From: Acidobacteriota bacterium
Lineage (GTDB): Bacteria > Acidobacteriota > Vicinamibacteria > Vicinamibacterales > UBA2999
Direction of reading: 5' to 3'
Length of the DNA stretch: 36,231 nucleotides
NCBI GenBank assembly: GCA_020851325.1
Contig: JADZCY010000077.1
Span: forward strand, 1-36,231
The position numbers and the translations under genes were made by a program. Of this stretch, positions 30,710 to 36,231 are shown piece by piece. The notes under the pieces were generated by a model. That model made no database searches and had not been told where the DNA came from. It saw only the letters and a list, made by a program, of their open reading frames with translations. Within the stretch, counting starts at the first letter, position 1, and the number at the start of each line of letters is the position of its first letter.

Positions 30710-32257
30710 TCAGCGCGTCGCGCCGAGTTTGCGCAGCAGGTCGTGCGCCTTTGTCGGAGCGGGTCGGGGCTCGGTGTCCCGCGTGCGCGGCACGGTCATG
30801 TCCAGCGGTGTCTGCCCCGCCTTGTTCGGCGCTTCGAGCACCGCGCCACGGTCGGCAAGCAACTGAATCAGTGGCAGCATCTGAGCGGCCGCGGCGGCGT
30901 GCAGCGCGGTATCGCCACTCTCGGTACTTCCGCCGACGTCCGCGCCGGCGTCGAGCAGCGTCGTCACGATCGTGATGACTTCGCGTTCGTCACGCGGCAC
31001 GGCCGGCGTATCCGAATCGACCATGTGCCAGCGCGCGAGGTCGATGGGACGCACCTCTTTCTGGACGGCGATACCCGCGGCGGCAAGGAGCGGGGTCGTT
31101 CCGTCGGTGAGTCCCAACTGCACGTCGGCGCCATGCGCGAGCAATGTCTGCGTGGCCTCGACCTCGAGATACGCGGCCGCCACCAGCAGCGGCGTCGCGC
31201 CGGACAGCGTCGACGGCAGCGCCCACTGCGACCCGAAGCGGCGTACGGGACTACCCTTCACCAGTCGCGCGTTCACGTTCGCGCCGGCGTCGAGCAGCGC
31301 GCGCACGGTGTCCATGTCGCCACGCAGCACGGCGGCGTGCAGCGCGGTGTAGCCGGCACCGGCGGCGTTGACGTTCGCGCCGCGGGCAATCAACAGTCGC
31401 GCCACGGTCGGCTGGCCGTCGAAGACGGCGAGCACGAGCGGCGAGCGGCCATCCGCACTCGGCGCATCGATCGCCGCACCTGCGTCCAGCAGCATCGCCG
31501 CCGACTCCACATCGCCAGCCTGCGCGGCAAAGTGGAGCGCGCTCGAGCCGCCGCTCTCGACGCGATGCGCGTCCTGCCGCGACGTCTTGACGATGCGTCG
31601 GGGCCCCTGATCGAGCATCACGGTGAGCGGCCGCACGGCGGTCCGCGCGTGCACATCCGCGCCATGCGCCAGCAGCAGACGCACCATTGCCGGATGCCGT
31701 CGCGACGCCGCCCACATCAAGGCGCTCTGGGATCGCCCCTGTTCCACCGCATTCACCGCTGCGCCTTTGGCCAGGAGCGCAGTCGCGACATCGACCGCGC
31801 CGACCCGAGCCGCCGCCATCAACGGCGTCACGCCGGCGGCGCTGGCCGCATTCGGATTAGCACCGGCCGCCAGGAGCGCAGCTGCGATGGACGCGTTGCC
31901 ATTCCCCGCCGCGAGCAGCAGCGGCGTCACGCCCAGATCGTTCGGCGCGTCGACACGTGCACCTGCCGCAAGCAACGCCGTCACCAGCGCGTCGTCATCG
32001 ACGTGCACGGCCCAATGCAGCGCGGTGGCGCCATCGCCGAGTGGTGCGTTGACGTCCGCGCCCTTCACGATGAGCGCTCGGACGGCCGCGTGATCGCGAT
32101 CGCGAACCGCAATGATGAGTGGCGACACGCTCAGCCACAGCGCAAGGATCATCGTCATCTCGCAAACGAAGATGCCGGCGCGCGAGCGCCGCTGACGCGC
32201 ACTCAGCACCGCGCGCAGGCGCGCCATCGACACAACGCAAGTGACGTGGAGAATCAT
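30710..32257 (-). CDS. Ankyrin-repeat protein
   Basis: A protein of up to 515 residues with about ten ankyrin repeats from about residue 48 to 500. They are recognisable by recurring DGATALHWAV, GVTPLLLAA, LLAAGARVDAPND, GGSSALHFAAQAGDVESA and DTALHAAAA units. The N-terminus has a hydrophobic stretch (TMILALWLSVSPLIIAV, about 35-51) suggesting a signal or anchor. ATG 32257 lies 6 bases after the DUF1552 stop; later starts at 32227 or about 32158 (just before the hydrophobic stretch) are possible because no RBS is clear. Ankyrin proteins mediate protein contacts. This is the last gene of the operon, so it probably works with the two proteins encoded upstream. Confidence 0.85.
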   Translation of the reverse strand: MILHVTCVVSMARLRAVLSARQRRSRAGIFVCEMTMILALWLSVSPLIIAVRDRDHAAVRALIVKGADVNAPLGDGATALHWAVHVDDDALVTALLAAGARVDAPNDLGVTPLLLAAGNGNASIAAALLAAGANPNAASAAGVTPLMAAARVGAVDVATALLAKGAAVNAVEQGRSQSALMWAASRRHPAMVRLLLAHGADVHARTAVRPLTVMLDQGPRRIVKTSRQDAHRVESGGSSALHFAAQAGDVESAAMLLDAGAAIDAPSADGRSPLVLAVFDGQPTVARLLIARGANVNAAGAGYTALHAAVLRGDMDTVRALLDAGANVNARLVKGSPVRRFGSQWALPSTLSGATPLLVAAAYLEVEATQTLLAHGADVQLGLTDGTTPLLAAAGIAVQKEVRPIDLARWHMVDSDTPAVPRDEREVITIVTTLLDAGADVGGSTESGDTALHAAAAAQMLPLIQLLADRGAVLEAPNKAGQTPLDMTVPRTRDTEPRPAPTKAHDLLRKLGATR

Positions 32258-32263
32258 GCGGCG

Positions 32264-33595
32264 TCAGTCGAGACTCACCGGCCCGGTGCTGTTGCCGTGG
32301 CTGTCTATGCGCACGCCGAGTTTGTCGAGCAGGCCGAGATGGAAGTTGGCGAGCGGCGTGCCCGCGGCGTATTTCTTGTGACGGCCGCCGCTGAGGCCGC
32401 CGTTGGCGCCGCCAAGCATCAGCAGCGGCAGATTCGTCGGGACGTGTCCGTTGCCTTCGCTCATGCCGGCGCCGTAGAGGATCAGGCAGTGATCGAGCAG
32501 CGAGCCGTCACCATCCGGCGTGTCGCGCAGCCTCTCGACGAACGACGAGAACAGCGACACGTGATAGTGGTTGATCTTCGCGCACTTCTCCATGCGCAGC
32601 GGATCGCGCTGGTGATGCGAGATCGGATGGTGCGCGTCGGGCACGCCAATCTCGGGATACGTGCGGCCGCTGAACTCGCGGCCGATCATGAACGTCACCA
32701 CGCGCGTGACGTCGCCCTGATAGGCGAGCAACTGCAGGTCGAACATCAGCCGGGCATGATCGGCAAAGCTGTCCGGCACGCCGGCCGGTCGATCGAACAC
32801 CGGCAGCTCGGCGTTGTGCTCCATCGCGCCCTGAATCCGTCGCTCCACATCACGCACGCTGTCCAGATACCCCGCCACACGCGCGCGGTCCGACGCGCCG
32901 AGCGTGCCACGCAGCGTCGCGACTTCCCCGGCCAATGAATCGAGCAGGCTGCCCTTGCGCGCAACGCTCGCCCGCCGCGCCGCGGGATCGTTGCCTGCCG
33001 TGTCGCCAAACAACCGCACGAACGCGGCGCTCGGGTCGTGCTCCATCGGCAGCGGCTGCGTTGGGCCGGCCCAGGCAATCGTGCCGGTGTAGACGCAACT
33101 GCGGCCGAAGTCGCACGACGTGCCCGAGTCCACGGATTCGAGCGCGAGTTCCAGCGACGGCAGCACCGAATCGCGGCTGAGCGTCCTGGCCGCAATCTGA
33201 TCGATGGACACACCGGCGCGCAGCGTACGGCTGGGCGTGACGTCGGTAAGGAAGCGCGTGCTGGCGTCGGCGTGGTTGTTGTATTGCCGCTCGCCCGGCG
33301 GCGGCGGGGGCACGCTGTCCAGACCACTGACGACGGTGAGGCGGTCGCGGAACGGCGCCAGCGGCGCCAGCGACGGCGTCAGTTCGAACGCACTGCCCTC
33401 CGCGGTTGGAAACCACTGCGAAGGAATGACGCCGTTCGGCACATAGACGGCGCCGAAGCGCAGCGGCGCCTTCGCAACCGTTCGGTGCATTGCCGTCAGC
33501 GCCGGCACCATGGCGTCGAGGAACGGCAGCGGCACACTCGCGCCGAGCGCCTTCAGCATCGTGCGACGCGACAGCGCCTTCTTCATGATCATCAT
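32264..33595 (-). CDS. DUF1552 protein with Tat signal
   Basis: A 443-residue protein with an N-terminal twin-arginine signal (SRRTMLKALGASVPLPFLDA). It has family features PNGVIPSQWFPTAEG (about 53), the PPPPPGERQYNNHAD stretch (about 97), DVERRIQGAMEHN, SHHQRDPLRMEKCAKINHYH, and the end region LILYGAGMSEGNGH followed by HKKYAAGTPLANFHLGLLDKLG. DUF1552 proteins are exported, sulfatase/DUF1501-like in fold, and nearly always paired with DUF1592 cytochromes; the reaction is unknown. Its ATG overlaps the upstream DUF1592 stop by 4 bp (ATGA), so translation is coupled. Confidence 0.92.
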   Translation of the reverse strand: MMIMKKALSRRTMLKALGASVPLPFLDAMVPALTAMHRTVAKAPLRFGAVYVPNGVIPSQWFPTAEGSAFELTPSLAPLAPFRDRLTVVSGLDSVPPPPPGERQYNNHADASTRFLTDVTPSRTLRAGVSIDQIAARTLSRDSVLPSLELALESVDSGTSCDFGRSCVYTGTIAWAGPTQPLPMEHDPSAAFVRLFGDTAGNDPAARRASVARKGSLLDSLAGEVATLRGTLGASDRARVAGYLDSVRDVERRIQGAMEHNAELPVFDRPAGVPDSFADHARLMFDLQLLAYQGDVTRVVTFMIGREFSGRTYPEIGVPDAHHPISHHQRDPLRMEKCAKINHYHVSLFSSFVERLRDTPDGDGSLLDHCLILYGAGMSEGNGHVPTNLPLLMLGGANGGLSGGRHKKYAAGTPLANFHLGLLDKLGVRIDSHGNSTGPVSLD

Positions 33596-36198
33596 GACGC
33601 GGCCTTCCTCATCTGAAACGCGGGACTGTTGACGATGCCGAGAATGATGGCGGACCAGCGGTAGTCGCGGCGCGATGCTTGCGTGACGATGGCGCGCAGC
33701 GCCGGTTGATCGCGGTAGGTGATGTGCCGCCCGAGCGCGTACGTCATCAGCCTGGACGCGAACGTCTCGACGTACTGCGCGCGGCGCGCCAGCAGGAACG
33801 CGCGCAGGCCGTTGACGCCGTCGAGGGCGGTGCCGTCGGTAAACGTCGCGCTGGCGTCGACCGGCCGTCCGGCCTGGCTGTGCCGCCAGCGTCCGATGGC
33901 GTCGAAGTTCTCGAGCGAAAAGCCGATCGGGTCCATGCGCACATGACACGCCGCGCAGGCCGGATTGCGGCGGTGCATCTCCATCTGCTCACGCATCGAC
34001 AGCACGCGACCGGTGCCGTCGGTGGTTTCGAGATCGGGAACATTGGGCGGTGGCGGCGGTGGCGGCATGCCGAGCAGGTTCTCGAGCACCCAGAAGCCGC
34101 GCACCACGGGCGTGGTCCGATCCGGGTACGACGTCACCATCAGCACGCTGCCGTGGCCGAGCAGGCCGTGGCGCTCCGGCGCGTTCCACGTCACACGACG
34201 GAAGCGCTCACCATCAACACCAGCGACGCCATAGTGCTCGGCCAGGCGCGCGTTCATGAACGTGTAGTCGGCGCTCAGCAGATCGACGATGCTGCGGTCG
34301 TCGCGGAACTGGCTGTCGAGAAAGAGCGACGTCTCCTCGAGAAAGGCGCGGCGCAGGTTCTCGTCGAACTCTGGGAAGCGATCCGGATCAGGCTGCCAGC
34401 TTTCGGCCTTGCGGACGCCGAGCCACTGGCTGCCGAAGTTCTGCACGAGCGCGCGCGATCGCGGATCGGCGAGCATGCGGCGCACCTGCTGCTCGATCAC
34501 CGCGGGTTGCCGCAATCGTCCCGCCGCCGCCTGCGCCAGCAGCTCATCGTCGGGAATGCTGCTCCACAGAGAGAACGAAAGTCGCGAGGCGAGGTCGCTG
34601 TCCGTCAGGCGATAGGTGGCGCCGGGCGATACGTTCTGCGGATCGCTCTCGATGCGGAAGAGGAAGTTGAAGCTGACCAGCATCCGCTCGATCGCGGCCT
34701 GGATACCGGCTTCGAATCCGCCGGCGCGGCTGCCCGTGTCGTAGAACTGCAGCAGCGTCTGCACTTCCGCCTGCGTCGGTGGTCGACGATACGCGCGTCG
34801 TGCCAGGCTGGTCAGGATCGTCGACGCACAGCCACGCGCGTTGCGAGCGCGATCCGTGTCAGCTGTGTCATCTGTGCTATCTGTGCCATCTGTGCCATCT
34901 GTGCCATCTGTGGCACCTGTGGCACCTGTGGCGGGTGTGCAGGTGAACACGGCGCGTCGGCTTGGCGTGTCGCCGCTCCCCGTGGCTGCATACGGCCCGA
35001 GGATGGTCAACGCGTCGACGGCGGCGTGGCCGTCGTAGTGCTCGTCCGAACCGCGGGTGAAGTCCACCGGCAGCGGCTGCGTCACACCTTCGCGTTCCCA
35101 CGGACTGTCGACGAACGCCGCGGTGACCACATGCGGGCCGGCGGTGACCGTCGTGCGCGCTTCGAGCGCGGCATCGGCGGCGTGCATGTACAGCTCCCAC
35201 TCGGTGTCGCCGACGATCTCGCCGTTCCAGGTGAGCGGACCCGGCGTGCCCGGCGCGTCGCCACCAACGGTGAAGCGCGCCACGCGCACGCCGTCGACGC
35301 GCACATCGATCTGCTGCGCGTGCCCCATGCCGACGATGTAGTCGTAGACCTGACGGCGCAGTCGAATCCTGAAGCGATACTCGCCGTCGAGCGGGAACGT
35401 GTGCCGCGCGACGACCCCGCCGCGCGATCCGAACGGCATGTCGTCACCGAGGCGAACATCCTGCTCGAGCAGTTTCGGGACGCGATACGTGTGCGTGGCC
35501 GGCGCCTCACCCAGTGTCGGATCGCCGACGGCGAGACGACTGATCTCGCGCGCGGCTGAGAGGTAACGCTCGAGATGCGAGGGTGACAGCGCCAGGCTTA
35601 CCGCGACGTTGTCGAACCCCTCGTCCGCCTCGTCGGGGAGCAGCAGCGCCTTGGCGTCGACGGTGAGGCCGAAGAGATCGCGGATCGCGTTGGCGTACTC
35701 CGCTCGGTTCAGGCGATGCAGGCCGACGCGACCCGGATCAGGATCGGCGATCGCGGCCGCATCGAGCGCGGTGGTCAACGACGCGGTGACAGCAGCGAGC
35801 GTCGCGCGCTCGGGCACGGGACGGCCGGCCGGCGGCATCTGTCCGGTGACGAGCTTGTGGCGGACCGATTCCCAGAGTTCGCGCCGGCTTGCGATATCCG
35901 TGACGGAGACGCCGGCGAGCGACATGCCACCGGCGCGGGCGCGATCGTTGTGACAGGCGGCGCAATGCTGGTCGAGGAACTGACTCAGCGGCACTGAGTC
36001 CTGATACGACACAGCCGGTGCAACCAACGCCGCGGCCGGTTCAGGCGCGACGGCTGGAACCGATGCCGCGCGGGACACGGTGTCCGGCAACGGTGTCGGG
36101 ACCGCGGTGAACGCGCGCGCCAGCGTCACCGTGGCGACCACCACGGCGAGGACCGCTATCGCCCGCCGCGTCCGCTCGCGCGTCTTGCCGTCAGCCAC
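33592..36198 (-). CDS. DUF1592/PSD1-type cytochrome c protein
   Basis: An 868-residue exported protein. The N-terminus has a membrane or signal helix (about 13-30) and a PSD1-type heme motif C79-A-A-C-H83. It continues with DUF1587 (HRLNRAEYANAIRDLFGL, about 159), a carbohydrate-binding-like beta region (about 230-400), a Gly/Thr/Asp linker (423-448), DUF1595 (ARRAYRRPPTQAEVQTLLQFYD, about 466), DUF1592 (about 530-650), DUF1588 (HGLLGHGSVLMVTSYPDRTTPVVRG and PPPPPPPNVPDL, about 680-725) with a second CAACH (about 748), and DUF1585 at the end. Such proteins are thought to be periplasmic heme oxidoreductases acting on polymers. The start is GTG 36198 with GGAGG six bases upstream. Confidence 0.93.
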   Translation of the reverse strand: MADGKTRERTRRAIAVLAVVVATVTLARAFTAVPTPLPDTVSRAASVPAVAPEPAAALVAPAVSYQDSVPLSQFLDQHCAACHNDRARAGGMSLAGVSVTDIASRRELWESVRHKLVTGQMPPAGRPVPERATLAAVTASLTTALDAAAIADPDPGRVGLHRLNRAEYANAIRDLFGLTVDAKALLLPDEADEGFDNVAVSLALSPSHLERYLSAAREISRLAVGDPTLGEAPATHTYRVPKLLEQDVRLGDDMPFGSRGGVVARHTFPLDGEYRFRIRLRRQVYDYIVGMGHAQQIDVRVDGVRVARFTVGGDAPGTPGPLTWNGEIVGDTEWELYMHAADAALEARTTVTAGPHVVTAAFVDSPWEREGVTQPLPVDFTRGSDEHYDGHAAVDALTILGPYAATGSGDTPSRRAVFTCTPATGATGATDGTDGTDGTDSTDDTADTDRARNARGCASTILTSLARRAYRRPPTQAEVQTLLQFYDTGSRAGGFEAGIQAAIERMLVSFNFLFRIESDPQNVSPGATYRLTDSDLASRLSFSLWSSIPDDELLAQAAAGRLRQPAVIEQQVRRMLADPRSRALVQNFGSQWLGVRKAESWQPDPDRFPEFDENLRRAFLEETSLFLDSQFRDDRSIVDLLSADYTFMNARLAEHYGVAGVDGERFRRVTWNAPERHGLLGHGSVLMVTSYPDRTTPVVRGFWVLENLLGMPPPPPPPNVPDLETTDGTGRVLSMREQMEMHRRNPACAACHVRMDPIGFSLENFDAIGRWRHSQAGRPVDASATFTDGTALDGVNGLRAFLLARRAQYVETFASRLMTYALGRHITYRDQPALRAIVTQASRRDYRWSAIILGIVNSPAFQMRKAAS
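34856..34932. repeat. ATCTGTGCC 9-mer array inside the DUF1592 coding region
   Basis: About eight 9-base units. Bases 34879-34914 are identical to 4742-4777, in an intergenic gap. Read on the minus strand they encode a Gly-Thr-Asp-type linker (residues 423-448) between the beta region and DUF1595. The 9-base period keeps the frame whatever the copy number. Confidence 0.85.
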
Positions 36199-36231
36199 CG
36201 GCCGCCTCCGGCGCGGACTATATCAAGAAAC

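Noticed and set aside
30743-32938. 731-codon open frame opposite the ankyrin and DUF1552 genes
   Set aside because: It spans two real genes antisense and has no recognisable domain; a GC-bias artefact.

Overview
This is a GC-rich (roughly two-thirds G+C by eye) bacterial chromosome segment with about 33 protein genes on both strands and no rRNA, tRNA, CRISPR array, transposase or phage gene that I can see. The gene content suggests Acidobacteriota, most likely class Vicinamibacteria. The main reasons are two PadR + ADOP-type (MacB/FtsX-like, no ATPase) permease pairs, a DUF1592 - DUF1552 - ankyrin-repeat operon with PSD1-type cytochrome c motifs, and many small BON/CsbD/DoxX-type proteins. 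This placement is an inference from gene families, not from a marker gene.

Layout. 1-4.4 kb: a histidine kinase (minus), a tiny proline-rich protein and a large hybrid histidine kinase with a receiver domain. 4.4-9.3 kb: a run of small envelope or stress-type genes (lipoprotein, BON lipoprotein, 29-aa membrane peptide, charged 65-aa protein, AI-2E family permease, two-helix membrane protein, CsbD-like, DUF3185-like, DUF4230). 9.3-12 kb: a GNAT/FemAB-like acyltransferase and gltX, which lacks the usual zinc-binding segment. 12.1-16.9 kb: exported and membrane proteins (Pro/Thr-linker protein, HELGH metalloprotease, Tat-exported aldo/keto reductase, DoxX, cupin, TRIC channel). 17-20.1 kb: ADOP permease with its PadR regulator. 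20.1-22.7 kb: BBE-type FAD oxidase divergent from an AraC regulator. 22.8-25.2 kb: small membrane protein, YCII protein, a 43-bp fragment of an ADOP gene, and an AGCS sodium:amino-acid symporter. 25.2-28.3 kb: second PadR/ADOP pair. 28.3-30.6 kb: membrane protein and NHL-repeat secreted protein. 30.7-36.2 kb: the ankyrin/DUF1552/DUF1592 operon on the minus strand.

The most unusual signal is in the DNA between the genes. Most sizeable gaps are filled with short-word tandem arrays: CTAG-rich 7-mers (CCTAGGT/CTTAGGT), 9-mers (CTGCAAGCC/CTCCAAGCC and ATCTGTGCC), GGCGGGA 7-mers and others. Six of the nine gaps between convergent genes carry one; the three without are 91 bp or shorter. The CTAG arrays start 2 to 8 bases after stop codons, can fold back on themselves, and in one case supply the stop codon. 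The ATCTGTGCC word also occurs, with 36 identical bases, inside the DUF1592 coding region, where it is read in frame as a Gly/Thr/Asp linker.

Regulatory logic that can be read: each PadR gene has a TTGACA promoter with an inverted repeat over it and overlaps its permease gene by 4 bp (ATGA), so each pair looks like an autoregulated, translationally coupled unit. DUF1592 and DUF1552 are coupled in the same way. The FAD oxidase and AraC genes share a divergent control region.
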